Shown here piece by piece: positions 17,135 to 25,664 of a DNA stretch of 64,000 nucleotides. A program made the translations under genes and the position numbers. The notes below the pieces were generated by a model. It searched no databases. It was not told where the DNA came from and saw only the letters and a program-made list of their open reading frames with translations. Source of the stretch: Acidimicrobiaceae bacterium (GTDB lineage Bacteria; Actinomycetota; Acidimicrobiia; Acidimicrobiales; Aldehydirespiratoraceae); the NCBI GenBank assembly GCA_026708645.1, contig JAPOUM010000021.1, forward strand, positions 1 through 64,000, written 5' to 3'. The stretch's first letter is position 1. Each line of letters begins with the position of its first letter.

Positions 17135-18028
17135 TCACAGCATCAGCCGGCAGACCCGTTCCAGGTCGGCGAGCCCGCTGAAGCGGATCGCGACCTCGCC
17201 TCTGTTCTTGCCGAGCTTGACCTTCACGTCGGTGTCCAGCTTGGACGCGAGCAGGTTCTCGAATTCCAGCACCGCGGCTCTGGCCTCATTGCCCGCGAAG
17301 GCAGGGTCGTCGTCGCTTTCGTCGCCAGGCGCCGGCTGATCCGCGGCGCTGCTGATCTGTGCGGCCCGCTGCTCGGCCTGGCGCACCGTCAAGCCTTGCC
17401 CGACGATCTCCTCTGCCAGGGCCTGCTGCTCGGCGGCGTCTTCGAGGCTGAGCAGAGCGCGTCCGTGACCGGCCGAGAGACTGCCCTCAACGACGAGCCG
17501 CTGCACCAGCGGGGCCAGTTTCAAGAGCCTGACGGTGTTCGCCACAGTCGACCGCGAACGGGCGACCCTGGCGGCGACGTCCTCTTGGGTCAGCCCGAAA
17601 TCGTCCATCAGCTGGCGGTAGGCGGCAGCCTCTTCCAAAGCGTTGAGATCGTGTCGATGCACGTTCTCGACGACGGCCGCCTCCAGGGCGGTCTTGTCGT
17701 CGGCGTCGCGGACCAGTGCCGGCACGCTGCGCAATCCGGCGCGCTGGGCAGCGCGCCAGCGGCGCTCGCCGGCAATTATCTCATATCCTTCGGATGCTTT
17801 GCGGACTATCACCGGTTGTATCACTCCGACCTGCGCTATCGACTCGGTCAGAGAGGCGAGCGCCTCAGGGTCGAAGCGTTCTCTCGGCTGATAGGGGTTC
17901 GGGGATATCAGACTGATGTCGATTTCTTGGAAAGCCGAGTCTTGCGCCGACTCGGCCGAGGCCCCTGGCGCGGGCTCGCTGGGGATCAGCGCGCCGAGAC
18001 CTCTGCCTAGACCGCTACGCCGTGCCAT
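17135..18028 (-). CDS. parB: chromosome partitioning protein ParB
   Basis: 297 residues. The CTP-binding N-terminal domain has [14 protein letters not shown] and [12 protein letters not shown]. The central helix-turn-helix that reads parS is [26 protein letters not shown], and the C-terminal part holds the dimerisation domain. It overlaps parA by 14 bp. Its likely binding sites, six parS-like sequences, lie just beyond parA at 18836-21787. Confidence 0.97.
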   Translation of the reverse strand: MARRSGLGRGLGALIPSEPAPGASAESAQDSAFQEIDISLISPNPYQPRERFDPEALASLTESIAQVGVIQPVIVRKASEGYEIIAGERRWRAAQRAGLRSVPALVRDADDKTALEAAVVENVHRHDLNALEEAAAYRQLMDDFGLTQEDVAARVARSRSTVANTVRLLKLAPLVQRLVVEGSLSAGHGRALLSLEDAAEQQALAEEIVGQGLTVRQAEQRAAQISSAADQPAPGDESDDDPAFAGNEARAAVLEFENLLASKLDTDVKVKLGKNRGEVAIRFSGLADLERVCRLML

Positions 18029-18791
18029 GCAGCACCTCCTTGGCCAAAGCCTTGAAGGCTTTCGCTCCCGTGGACGAAGGATCGTGGAGAATCACAGGAA
18101 GCCCGAAGGAGGGGGCTTCGCTGATCCGAACGTTGCGCGGCACGACTTGCCAGCAGACCTTGTCGCCGTAGTGCGTTCGCACTTCCCTGGCCACCTCGCG
18201 AGACAATGTCGTGCGGGCGTCGTGCATCGAAAGAACCAGCTTCGTCAGCTTGAGTCCGGGATTGAGGCTGTGCTGCACCATGCCTATCGTCGTGACGAGT
18301 TGGGCGAGCCCTTCGAGCGAGAAGTACTCGGTTTGCACGGGCACGATCACTTCTCCGGCGGCGGTCAGGCCGTTGACGGTCAGCAGCCCCAGCGACGGAG
18401 GGCAGTCGATCAAAATATAGTCATAGGTATCGGCAATGCTTGAAACAACCGATTGCAGTTTGCGTTCCCGGTTGGGCGCCGGCACCAGTTCGATCTCGGC
18501 GCCCGCAAGATCGGGGCTAGAAGGCAGGATGCTCAAACCTTCGATCTGCGTCGACAGGATGATCCCGTCGGGGTCCGCGTCGCGCGCCAGCACGTCGTAG
18601 ATCGACCCTTCGAGAGCCGCGGTGTCGTGCCCCAAGCCGGTGGTGGCGTTCGCTTGGGGATCCAGGTCGACTATGAGCGTGCGGAGATTCTCCTCTGCCG
18701 CGAAGCAGGCGGCGAGGTTGACCGCTGTGGTCGTCTTGCCCACTCCGCCCTTCTGATTGGCGAGCGCGAACACTCGGGCACTGGTCGGCAT
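18015..18791 (-). CDS. parA: chromosome partitioning ATPase ParA
   Basis: 258 residues with the deviant Walker A motif [18 protein letters not shown] at about residues 11-28, the A' motif [11 protein letters not shown] near 40, and Walker [12 protein letters not shown]. It forms the DNA-bound ATPase gradient that moves ParB-parS complexes. It lacks the N-terminal extension found in mycobacterial ParA. No clear ribosome site precedes the ATG at 18791. The first parS site starts 45 bp upstream of it. Its first ~66 codons and upstream DNA are the source of the repeat array that follows. Confidence 0.97.
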   Translation of the reverse strand: MPTSARVFALANQKGGVGKTTTAVNLAACFAAEENLRTLIVDLDPQANATTGLGHDTAALEGSIYDVLARDADPDGIILSTQIEGLSILPSSPDLAGAEIELVPAPNRERKLQSVVSSIADTYDYILIDCPPSLGLLTVNGLTAAGEVIVPVQTEYFSLEGLAQLVTTIGMVQHSLNPGLKLTKLVLSMHDARTTLSREVAREVRTHYGDKVCWQVVPRNVRISEAPSFGLPVILHDPSSTGAKAFKALAKEVLHGTA

Positions 18792-18835
18792 GATCTGAAC
18801 ACTACCCGCGCCCGTGGATCAAGATTCCCGCCCGA

Positions 18836-18851
18836 TGTTTCACATGAAACA
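18836..18851. other. parS: parS-like site 1
   Basis: TGTTTCACATGAAACA, one base different from the general bacterial parS consensus TGTTTCACGTGAAACA. It lies 45 bp upstream of the parA start. The same 16 bases recur five more times to the right. Confidence 0.85.
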
Positions 18852-19188
18852 TCCGGCTGCGCCCAAAGGAGAGCGAAACCGCACGGCGCGACGGCGAGGG
18901 AAGCCCCCGGGCCCCGACTCGCGGCGCCTCACAGCGAGGTAACGGCCAGACGGCGTGGACCAGTCCGGCAACGCCTCACAACCGAGCTGCGCCAGCGGCA
19001 GGCGCCGCCACTGGCTCAGCGTCGCCGCCGAAACAGAGACGACGAGAACACCCCCGATCCTTATGAGCAACAGAGCGCACAGCGGCGTTCGCCTGGGGAT
19101 CCAGACCGACCATGAGCCTGCACAGATTCTCCCCTGCCGCGAAACAAGCAGCAAGACCGGCCGCCGTGGCCGTCTCGCCCACACCGCC

Positions 19189-20250
19189 GGCAAACTCTAG
19201 TGGTGGTTGCAAGTGAGGGCAGTGTAGATGCTGTGGGCTGATTGCCAGCTGTGGAGTTTGCGGGGCATGTGGTTGAGGTTGTCTTCGATGACGGCGAGCC
19301 GTGCCGGGTTGATGTCGAGGTCGGTGCTTTTGGGCAGCCAGCGGCGTAGCAGGCCGTTGGTTTGTTCGTTGCTGGCGCGTTGCCACGGCGAGCGCGGGTC
19401 GCAGAAGTAGATGTCGATGCCCAAGGCTTGTTCGATGTGTGCCCAACGCGCCATTTCGCGGCCTTGGTCCCAGGTGAGGGTCTTGACCAAATGTCTGGGC
19501 TGGCGAGACAGCGCTGCGGTGACGGCTGCCGCTGCGCGCTCGGCGGTGTAGCCGTTAGGCAGCGCGGCGGTCAGGCTTTGGCGGCTGACGCGTTCGACGA
19601 GCGTGACCGCGGCGCTGCGGTTGCCAGCGCCGATGATCAGATCGCCTTCCCAGTGGCCTGGCTCCGAACGCTGCTGCACGATTGAGGGTCGGCGGCTGAC
19701 CGGCTTGAAATCACCTAGAACATCGGGTTTGCGGGCGGCGCGGCTGCGGGGTTTGCGTTCACGGCAGCGTCGCGGCAGCAACCGCCAGGCGTCTTGGGGC
19801 AGTCCCCGTGAGCCTTGGCGGTCATAACACGCCGCATAAATCGTCTCCGCGCGGACCGTGTGACCCGCGCAGCGCAGATCCGCGCTGATCGCCTGCGGAG
19901 ACCAGCGCATCGACTGTCGTTCGCGCACCATCGCAGCCAGAACACGATCCGCGGCGAGTTTCGGCGTTTTGGGGCGCAATGCCCGCCGGTCAGCGAGACG
20001 CTGCGCCACAGCGGCGTCATAACCGTCGCCGCCACGGTCGCGCGTCAGCTCCCGATGAATCGTCGAGGGATCCCGACCCAGACGCTGCGCCACCGTCGCC
20101 ACAGCAACACCCGCAGCGCGCAACGCCTCAACACGCGCACGCTCCGCGAAACTCAACCTCGCTGCCATAATATCAACCTCCACCGGTTGCATGCTTGTAG
20201 TGACACCGGCCATCATGGCCGATCTCTTGCATCCACCGGTGGAGTTCGCC
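19189..20250 (-). mobile_element. IS30-family insertion sequence
   Basis: 1062 bp with terminal inverted repeats that match at 22 of 28 positions (left GGCAAACTCTAGTGGTGG; right, reversed, GGCGAACTCCACCGGTGG). GCC flanks both sides (19186-19188 and 20251-20253), a 3-bp target duplication of the length usual for IS30. It sits inside unit A of the parS array, and the uninterrupted sequence is visible in units B and E. It carries one transposase gene that fills the element. Confidence 0.88.
19197..20168 (-). CDS. IS30 family transposase
   Basis: 323 residues. The N-terminal helix-turn-helix is LSFAERARVEALRAAGVAVATVAQRLGRDPSTIHREL. The DDE catalytic core shows D in HWEGDLIIG, D in TLTWDQGREM, and E in ASNEQTNGLLRRW. 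I chose the ATG at 20168 because a GGAGG site lies about eight bases upstream and because the longer frame to 20309 would start outside the element. The stop codon lies in the left inverted repeat. It appears intact, so the element may still be active. Confidence 0.92.
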   Translation of the reverse strand: MAARLSFAERARVEALRAAGVAVATVAQRLGRDPSTIHRELTRDRGGDGYDAAVAQRLADRRALRPKTPKLAADRVLAAMVRERQSMRWSPQAISADLRCAGHTVRAETIYAACYDRQGSRGLPQDAWRLLPRRCRERKPRSRAARKPDVLGDFKPVSRRPSIVQQRSEPGHWEGDLIIGAGNRSAAVTLVERVSRQSLTAALPNGYTAERAAAAVTAALSRQPRHLVKTLTWDQGREMARWAHIEQALGIDIYFCDPRSPWQRASNEQTNGLLRRWLPKSTDLDINPARLAVIEDNLNHMPRKLHSWQSAHSIYTALTCNHH

Positions 20251-20339
20251 GCCCTTCTGATTGGCGAGCGCGAACACTCGGGCACCGATCGGCATGACCT
20301 GAACACCACCCGAACCCGCAGACCAAAAGTCCCGCCCGA

Positions 20340-20355
20340 TGTTTCACATGAAACA
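20340..20355. other. parS: parS-like site 2
   Basis: Identical 16-bp copy of TGTTTCACATGAAACA at the right end of unit A, just beyond the IS30 insertion. Confidence 0.85.
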
Positions 20356-20777
20356 TCCGGCTGCGCCCAAAGGAGAGCGAAACCGCACGGCGCGACGGCG
20401 AGGGAAGCCCCCGAGCCCCGACTCGCGGCGCCTCACAGCGAGATAACGGCCAGACGGCGTGGACCAGTCCGGCAACGCCTCACAACCCAACTACGCCAAC
20501 GGCAGGGCCGCCACTAGCGCAGCGTCGCCGCCGAAACAGAGACGACGAGAACACCCCCGATCCTTATGAGCAACAGAGCGCACAGCGGCGTTCGCCTGGG
20601 GATCCAGACCGACCATGAGCCTGCACAGATTCTCCCCTGCCGCGAAACAAGCAGCAAGACCGACCGCCGTGACCGTCTCGCCCACACCGCCCTTCAGATC
20701 GACGAGCACGAACACTCGAGCCCCGATCGACATGACCTGAACACCACCCAAGCTCGCAGACCAAAAGTCCCGCCCGA
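20356..20777 (-). repeat. parS array unit B: rsmG 3' + parA 5' fusion
   Basis: With its parS this unit is 438 bp. The rsmG-derived part runs to about 20583 and the parA-derived part from there. The parA start region is still readable from 20751 as MSIGARVFVLVDLKGGVGE, where the normal GK of the Walker motif is GE. The frame then runs into rsmG-derived sequence out of register and stops. Confidence 0.8.
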
Positions 20778-20793
20778 TGTTTCACATGAAACA
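20778..20793. other. parS: parS-like site 3
   Basis: Identical 16-bp copy between units B and C, 438 bp from site 2. Confidence 0.85.
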
Positions 20794-21055
20794 TCCCGCA
20801 GCACCCAACAGCGAACGAAGATCGACCCTTCGAGAACCGAGATGTCACGCCCCACACCGGTAGCGGCGTTCGCCTGGGGATCCAGACCGACCATGAGACT
20901 GCGGAGATTCTCCTCTGTCGCGAAGCAGGCGGCGAGGTTGACCGCCGTGACCGTCTCGCCCACACCGCCCTTCAGATCGACGAGCACGAACACTCGAGCC
21001 CCGATCGACATGACCTGAACACCACCCAAGCTCGCAGACCAAAAGTCCCGCCCGA
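20794..21055 (-). repeat. parS array unit C: parA 5' fragment only
   Basis: A 278-bp unit including its parS. It copies parA codons 1 to ~66 and upstream DNA, with no rsmG part. An open frame from 21029 reads through the fragment and on through site 3. Conserved Lys of the Walker motif is Glu, and VDLDPQ is VGLDPQ. It matches unit D at all but three of 278 positions. Confidence 0.8.
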
Positions 21056-21071
21056 TGTTTCACATGAAACA
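21056..21071. other. parS: parS-like site 4
   Basis: Identical 16-bp copy between units C and D, 278 bp from site 3. Confidence 0.85.
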
Positions 21072-21333
21072 TCCCGCAGCACCCAACAGCGAACGAAGAT
21101 CGACCCTTCGAGAACCGAGATGTCACGCCCCACACCGGTAGCGGCGTTCGCCTGGGGATCCAGACCGACCATGAGACTGCGGAGATTCTCCTCTGTCGCG
21201 AAGCAGGCGGCGAGGTTGACCGCCGTGACCGTCTCGCCCACACCGCCCTTCAGATCGACGAGCACGAACACTCGAGCCCCGATCGACATGACCTGAACAC
21301 CACCCGCGCCCGCAGACCAAAAGTCCCGCCCGA
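21072..21333 (-). repeat. parS array unit D: parA 5' fragment only
   Basis: Near-perfect duplicate of unit C (three differences near 21305), 278 bp with its parS. It has a 105-codon open frame (20972-21289) that starts like ParA and reads through the next parS. The near identity means recent duplication or ongoing gene conversion. Confidence 0.8.
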
Positions 21334-21349
21334 TGTTTCACATGAAACA
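21334..21349. other. parS: parS-like site 5
   Basis: Identical 16-bp copy between units D and E, 278 bp from site 4. Confidence 0.85.
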
Positions 21350-21771
21350 TCCAGCTGCGCCCAACGGAGAGCGAAGCCGCACGGCGCGACGGCGAGGGAA
21401 GCCCCCGGCCCCCGACTCGCGGCGCCTCACGGCGAGGTAACGGCCAGACGACGTGGACCAGTCCGGCAACACCTCACAACCCAACTGCACCAACGGCAGG
21501 GCCGCCACTAGCGCAGCGTCGCCGCCGAAACAGAGACGACGAGAACACCCCCGATCCTTATGAGCAACAGAGCGCACAGCGGCGTTCGCCTGGGGATCCA
21601 GACCGACCATGAGCCTGCACAGATTCTCCCCTGCCGCGAAACAAGCAGCAAGACCGACCGCCGTGACCGTCTCGCCCACACCGCCCTTCAGATCGACGAG
21701 CGCGAACACGCAGGCACCGATCGGCATGACCTGAACACCACCCGAACCCGCAGACCAAAAGTCCCGCCCGA
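21350..21771 (-). repeat. parS array unit E: rsmG 3' + parA 5' fusion
   Basis: 438 bp with its parS, the same design as unit B. The junction is at about 21577. A 129-codon frame (21338-21727) starts as ParA (MPIGACVFALVDLKGGVGE) and, after out-of-frame sequence, ends as the true RsmG C terminus (LRSPLGAAGCFM). Confidence 0.8.
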
Positions 21772-21787
21772 TGTTTCACATGAAACA
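21772..21787. other. parS: parS-like site 6, overlapping the rsmG 3' end
   Basis: Identical 16-bp copy, 438 bp from site 5. The rsmG stop codon and its last codons (C-F-M-stop) are encoded within it, so this site is both coding sequence and probable ParB target. It may be the original site from which the array spread. Confidence 0.85.
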
Positions 21788-22429
21788 TCCAGCTGCGCCC
21801 AACGGAGAGCGAAGCCGCACGGCGCGACGGCGAGGGAAGCCCCCGGCCCCCGACTCGCGGCGCCTCACAGCGAGGTAACGGCCAGACGGCGTGGACCAGT
21901 CCGGCAACGCCTCACAACCGAGCTGCGCCAGCGGCAGGCGCCGCCACTGGCTCAGCGTCGCCGCCGAAACAGAGACGACGAGAACACCCCCGATCCTTAT
22001 GAGCGGCAGAGCGCACTCGGCCAACTCCGACGGCGGCCCGAACGAGCGCGCCACGGCAGCGTCGAATCCCCCGCGCTCGCGGCGCGCCGTCTCTTCGAGC
22101 GGCTCGTGGGCGACGGTGATTCTTTCTGTGAGCCCCGCCGCCGCGACCGCGCGTCGCGCCATGTCGCAGCGCCGGGCTCGGGCGTCCACCAGCCGCCAGC
22201 GCGACCCCGGCAATTCCAAGGCCAGAAGCAGCCCCAGCACGCCGGCGCCGGTCCCGCAGTCCACGAACCGCAGCCGACCGGCAGCTCGCCACTCTTCCAG
22301 CATGTATCCGGCTGCGTGTTCGCGCAGCGCCTCGATCGAGTCTGAGCCGATAGCCCCGGCGCGACGGGCAGGCGCCCACGATCGGTCGATCCTCCGAAGC
22401 AGCCCAGGGTCATGCGCTGCCGAGGACAC
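21776..22429 (-). CDS. rsmG: 16S rRNA (guanine-527-N7)-methyltransferase
   Basis: 217 residues, start GTG. The SAM site is FVDCGTGAGVLGLLLAL near residue 55. The adenine-binding VDARARRCDMARRAVAAAGL and ARSFGPPSELAECALPLIRIGGVLVVS follow. It methylates G527 of 16S rRNA. The last four codons lie inside parS site 6. Partial copies of its 3' third are found in array units A, B and E. Eight bp separate it from jag. Confidence 0.94.
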   Translation of the reverse strand: MSSAAHDPGLLRRIDRSWAPARRAGAIGSDSIEALREHAAGYMLEEWRAAGRLRFVDCGTGAGVLGLLLALELPGSRWRLVDARARRCDMARRAVAAAGLTERITVAHEPLEETARRERGGFDAAVARSFGPPSELAECALPLIRIGGVLVVSVSAATLSQWRRLPLAQLGCEALPDWSTPSGRYLAVRRRESGAGGFPRRRAVRLRSPLGAAGCFM

Positions 22430-22437
22430 TGCCAGAG

Positions 22438-23295
22438 CTAGCCCGGCGGCGGAGTCGGGGAGGGCGCGATGACCACCCGACGGTAGGGATCCTCGCCCTC
22501 GCTGCGGCTCTCGACGTCGTCGATGCCGGCGATGGTGTCGTGGACGGTTTTGCGATCCACGCGATCCATCGGCTCGAGAGCGATCTCGGCGTCGGCATCA
22601 AGCGCTTCCGCGGCCATCTTCTTGGTGAAATCGGCCAGAGCCGCGGCGCGCTTGGCGCGGACCCCGCCGATGTCCATGCGGATCTTTCCTTCGCTGATGC
22701 TGCCGCCGGAGCGCTTCAGCACTGTTCTGACCAGTTCGTCGATCGCCTGAGCCGTGCTGCCTCGACGCCCGACCATGATTCCGACGCCGTCGCCGTCGGC
22801 TTCGATGCGCATGATGTCGTTGTCGAGGTCGTGGCGCTTGAACTGCAGAGTGATCCCGAGAGTGGAGGCGATTCCTTGCACGAAGGACTCGGCCAGATCC
22901 GCCTGCTCGGCGAGCGAGAGCCCTCCACTGCTGCTGTCTTGTGTCGTGTCTGTCATGTTTTTTGCATCCTTCTTCTTGGGACGGGCGGCGCCGGCTGAGT
23001 CTCGCCGGCGTGCAGACCCGCTCTGCGGCCCGTTGTCAGGCTTGGCGGCAGGGGACTGCCTCGCGGATCTGGAACGGCGGTTGCCTTGGCCTCGGCTGCG
23101 GACGTCTTTGGGGCGCACCGGCGTGGGCAGCACCCGCGCCCTGACGTGCGCCTGCTGCTTCACACGTCCGAACAGGCCCGTCTTGGGTTCTGAGAGCACC
23201 TCGAACTCGGCGTCGCTCTCGTCGACGCCTAGATGCTCTAGAGCTTGTTCTTTGGCATTTTCCAATGTTGCTGCGCGTATTTCCAACCATTCCAT
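22438..23295 (-). CDS. jag: Jag/KhpB RNA-binding protein
   Basis: 285 residues. The Jag_N domain opens the protein (MEWLEIRAATLENAKEQALE). A basic, proline-rich linker, a KH domain (GIMVGRRGSTAQAIDELVR) and an R3H domain (MDRVDRKTVHDTI) follow. The start at 23295 has GAGGAG seven bases upstream; the frame extends 95 low-complexity codons further. It works with KhpA in RNA regulation of cell-envelope functions in other bacteria. Conserved neighbour of yidC and rsmG. Confidence 0.93.
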   Translation of the reverse strand: MEWLEIRAATLENAKEQALEHLGVDESDAEFEVLSEPKTGLFGRVKQQAHVRARVLPTPVRPKDVRSRGQGNRRSRSARQSPAAKPDNGPQSGSARRRDSAGAARPKKKDAKNMTDTTQDSSSGGLSLAEQADLAESFVQGIASTLGITLQFKRHDLDNDIMRIEADGDGVGIMVGRRGSTAQAIDELVRTVLKRSGGSISEGKIRMDIGGVRAKRAAALADFTKKMAAEALDADAEIALEPMDRVDRKTVHDTIAGIDDVESRSEGEDPYRRVVIAPSPTPPPG

Positions 23296-23326
23296 GGTGG
23301 CGTCTCCTCGATGCGGCGCAAGATGA

Positions 23327-24520
23327 TCAGCGCCTTCTCTTCTTGTTGCGGCTGCGATTCTGATTGCCTGAACCAGGCGGCGTGACCCGGCCGCCAGTGG
23401 ATCGGTTCGTCGGCGACCGGCGGGCGGAACTGCTGCGCGACGGAGCTTTTCCGGTGCGCCCACGCGACCCGCCGCCGGATGCAGGCTTGCGAGTCGAGGC
23501 GTTCCTGCCTGCTTGATCCCGACGTCGTGAAGGGGCTCTGGCTTGTGGCTTGGCGGCGTCGCGCTTGGGGGTGGGCGCACCCTTGCCCTCGGTGGTCGCC
23601 CGCGTGGAGCGAGGCTTCTCCGCTGAAGGCCCTGAGCCGTCGGCGGCTTCGGCGCGTTGCTTGACGACTTGCGCTCCGAGGGAGTCCTCGCCCCGATAGA
23701 AGGATCGTGTGATGTAGGCCTGCTGGGCGATGCGCACCAGGTTCTGCACGATGAAATAGGTGACGACGGCCGCGGGCATGACGAGCGAGAAGAGCGGCAG
23801 CATGAACGGAATGATCTTCATCATCATCTGCTGCTGCGGATTGGCGACCGCGCTGCCCTGACGGCCTTGGATCTGGCGCTGCTGATAGAGGCTCGTTATC
23901 AGCACGATCACCAGCATCAGCAGGTAGGGCAGCGCCGAGACGATGTTCTCAGAGATCACGTCGTTGGCTCGCCGAGCCAGATCGACTCCGAAAGAGACCA
24001 TCTCGACGTCGGAACCGAGATCGGCGTAGAGCTTGCTGTCGTGATTCAGGAAGTCCGGATCGAAGGGCAGCTCCCGCCTGACCAGAGGGGTCTCGAGATA
24101 TTCAGGCACTCCGCCGGATGCGCTGTCAGCGAAGCGGCGCGTGGTGAAGCCCAGTTGAGTGCCGATCTCGGTGGTCCGCCTGGTGAGCCCGTCCACGACC
24201 CGGTACATCACCAAGAAGATCGGGCCTTGCACCAGCATCGGCAACAAACATCCGACCGGGTTGACCCCGTGCTCTTTGTAGTAGGCCATGGTGGCCTCGT
24301 TCAGGGCCTGACGGTCGCCTTTGTGCTCGTTTTGCAGTTTGCGCAGCTCGGGCATGTGGTGCTGCATCTGCAGCATGTTGCGCGTCATCCTCAAAGTCAG
24401 CGGGGTCACCGCCACCACCGCCGTCAGAGTCAGAAGCCCGATGGCGATGCCGTACGACGGCACCAGATCATAGAACCATGCCAGAATGGCTGTGACAACA
24501 TCAAACAAAGGGTCAAACAT
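23327..24520 (-). CDS. yidC: membrane protein insertase YidC
   Basis: 397 residues. Hydrophobic segments lie near residues 6-45, around [20 protein letters not shown], near 200-225 and near 245-280. A cytosolic loop ([19 protein letters not shown]) separates the first two core helices. The C-terminal 110 residues are a basic, disordered tail ending NKKRRR that can touch the ribosome. I chose the ATG at 24520, with GAGGGG seven bases upstream; it overlaps the end of yidD. It inserts membrane proteins with or without Sec. Confidence 0.95.
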   Translation of the reverse strand: MFDPLFDVVTAILAWFYDLVPSYGIAIGLLTLTAVVAVTPLTLRMTRNMLQMQHHMPELRKLQNEHKGDRQALNEATMAYYKEHGVNPVGCLLPMLVQGPIFLVMYRVVDGLTRRTTEIGTQLGFTTRRFADSASGGVPEYLETPLVRRELPFDPDFLNHDSKLYADLGSDVEMVSFGVDLARRANDVISENIVSALPYLLMLVIVLITSLYQQRQIQGRQGSAVANPQQQMMMKIIPFMLPLFSLVMPAAVVTYFIVQNLVRIAQQAYITRSFYRGEDSLGAQVVKQRAEAADGSGPSAEKPRSTRATTEGKGAPTPKRDAAKPQARAPSRRRDQAGRNASTRKPASGGGSRGRTGKAPSRSSSARRSPTNRSTGGRVTPPGSGNQNRSRNKKRRR

Positions 24521-24776
24521 TGTCGAACCCCTCACGGCGCGCCGCGGCGTCCGCCGGGCCGGGCACGGCGTCGGCTCTCAGCGGCGCCCAGGGATGGCAT
24601 CTCAAAAGCCTGCCCGCGGCCAGCCACAGGCCTTTGAGGGCGCCGTGGCGCTGCACGGCCTCATGCGCATAGCTCGAGCAGCTCGGAGCGAACCGGCAAG
24701 TCGGGGCTCGTCCGGCACGGGCCAGCTGATACTCCCTGATCGAGCGGCAGACCAGGCGAGACGCGGCCGTCGTCAT
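24513..24776 (-). CDS. yidD: membrane protein insertion efficiency factor YidD
   Basis: 87 residues with the family hallmark [23 protein letters not shown] and the RLLRCHPW motif. The amphipathic N-terminal helix is typical. It overlaps rnpA by four bases and yidC by eight, so this run is translationally coupled. Confidence 0.95.
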   Translation of the reverse strand: MTTAASRLVCRSIREYQLARAGRAPTCRFAPSCSSYAHEAVQRHGALKGLWLAAGRLLRCHPWAPLRADAVPGPADAAARREGFDNV

Positions 24777-25081
24777 CGCCGGAGCTCCTCGAACAGGCCG
24801 TGCAGCGTGGCGCGCAGCTCGAGCGCGGAAAGGGTCGTCAGCGGTGACAAGACGCTCACTCGGTATTCGCCTTCACCCAGCACCAAGACGCCGTCGCGCT
24901 GCAACTCCTGCAACGCGGCTCGCACGCGGCGACGAGCCCTGTTGCGCGTCACCGCAGTCCCGACCGACTTCGGCACCGCGAAGATCGTCCGCGACGAGTC
25001 GGACGCTGGACGGTGGGACACTTTCAAAGGGCCGCGACGAGAACTGCGGGTTCGCAGATCACCAGTAGCGAGACTGTTCAC
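24773..25081 (-). CDS. rnpA: ribonuclease P protein component
   Basis: The GTG at 25081 gives 102 residues and overlaps the rpmH stop as GTGA, the usual rpmH-rnpA coupling. The conserved RNR motif is visible in [21 protein letters not shown], preceded by IFAVPKSVG. It is the protein subunit that processes tRNA 5' ends with the RNase P RNA. The N-terminal 20 residues are weakly conserved. The open frame continues 90 codons upstream across rpmH but that is a shadow. Confidence 0.93.
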   Translation of the reverse strand: MNSLATGDLRTRSSRRGPLKVSHRPASDSSRTIFAVPKSVGTAVTRNRARRRVRAALQELQRDGVLVLGEGEYRVSVLSPLTTLSALELRATLHGLFEELRR

Positions 25082-25212
25082 GCTGCCAGACGGGTTCGCC
25101 CTCTTCGCCGACGAGCCTGCAACACGGCCCGGCCACTGCGAGTGCTCATTCTGGCTCGGAACCCGTGCTTCTTGTGCCTCTTGCGTATGTTGGGCTGAAA
25201 CGGACGCTTCAT
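25078..25212 (-). CDS. rpmH: 50S ribosomal protein L34
   Basis: 44 residues, basic throughout: [20 protein letters not shown], then [18 protein letters not shown]. This is the highly conserved L34, first gene of the leftward oriC-flanking operon. Its stop overlaps the rnpA start. Confidence 0.97.
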   Translation of the reverse strand: MKRPFQPNIRKRHKKHGFRARMSTRSGRAVLQARRRRGRTRLAA

Positions 25213-25664
25213 GAACTGCTCCTCGACTGCTGCGACTGGCCCCGCTGCTGCACCCGCAGCCCGCCGAAGGGGTGCTGTGGATGAAGCCCGGCTCTTGTCC
25301 ACCGTAGGGCTGCGGATGCTGCGCCACAACCCACAACCCGAACGCGGCCAAAAGGTCGAGCGCGCCCGCGACGAGGCCCCGCTGATCGCATCCGCCCGCC
25401 CCGACGCCGCCCCGAACGACTAATTACATAATTGTAGTATGACTTACCTGTATGTCATAAGTATCGCTGTCAATACGTCTGACCTACGGTTTCACAAAAT
25501 TTCAAACTTCGGCTTGCATGAGGCCCCCACGGTGCTACCTTCCGCAAATCCAGCGCACGGCAGAGGCGGGGATCAAGTATCCGCTCCGCTGTCGCTTCAA
25601 GGGTTTGCCGAGATTCAGTTTGTCCACACCTGTGGAACAACCTGTGGAGAAAGGAAAAGTCCGG
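25213..25664. other. oriC: rpmH-dnaA intergenic region, probable oriC
   Basis: No gene is seen in these 452 bp between divergent rpmH and dnaA. DnaA-box-like words are TGTGGATGA (25276-25284), TTGTCCACC (25295-25303), TTGTCCACA (25620-25628) and TGTGGAGAA (25643-25651). Between them, 25422-25515 is the most AT-rich stretch of the neighbourhood and could be the unwinding element and the dnaA promoter. It includes TATGAC and GTCATA as inverted words near 25438-25458. Location by gene context is firm; the exact origin is inferred. Confidence 0.55.

Larger units (their letters stand above)
18852..20339 (-). repeat. parS array unit A: rsmG 3' fragment + parA 5' fragment, split by IS30
   Basis: Bases 18852 to about 19080 copy the last ~75 codons of rsmG. 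They join at about 19080 to a copy of parA codons 1 to ~48 plus upstream DNA (19081-19188 and 20251-20339). Without the 1062-bp insertion element and its 3-bp target duplication the unit with its parS would be 439 bp. The parA-derived reading has lost conserved residues and cannot make an ATPase. Confidence 0.8.

Noticed and set aside
21123-21350. Short frames starting MFHVKHR in the parS array
   Set aside because: The start is parS itself read as protein; the frames end quickly and are out of frame with ParA.
18836-21787. Possible CRISPR-like array because of regular repeats
   Set aside because: Repeat units are 278-438 bp and derive from parA and rsmG; there are no cas genes and the spacers are not unique.
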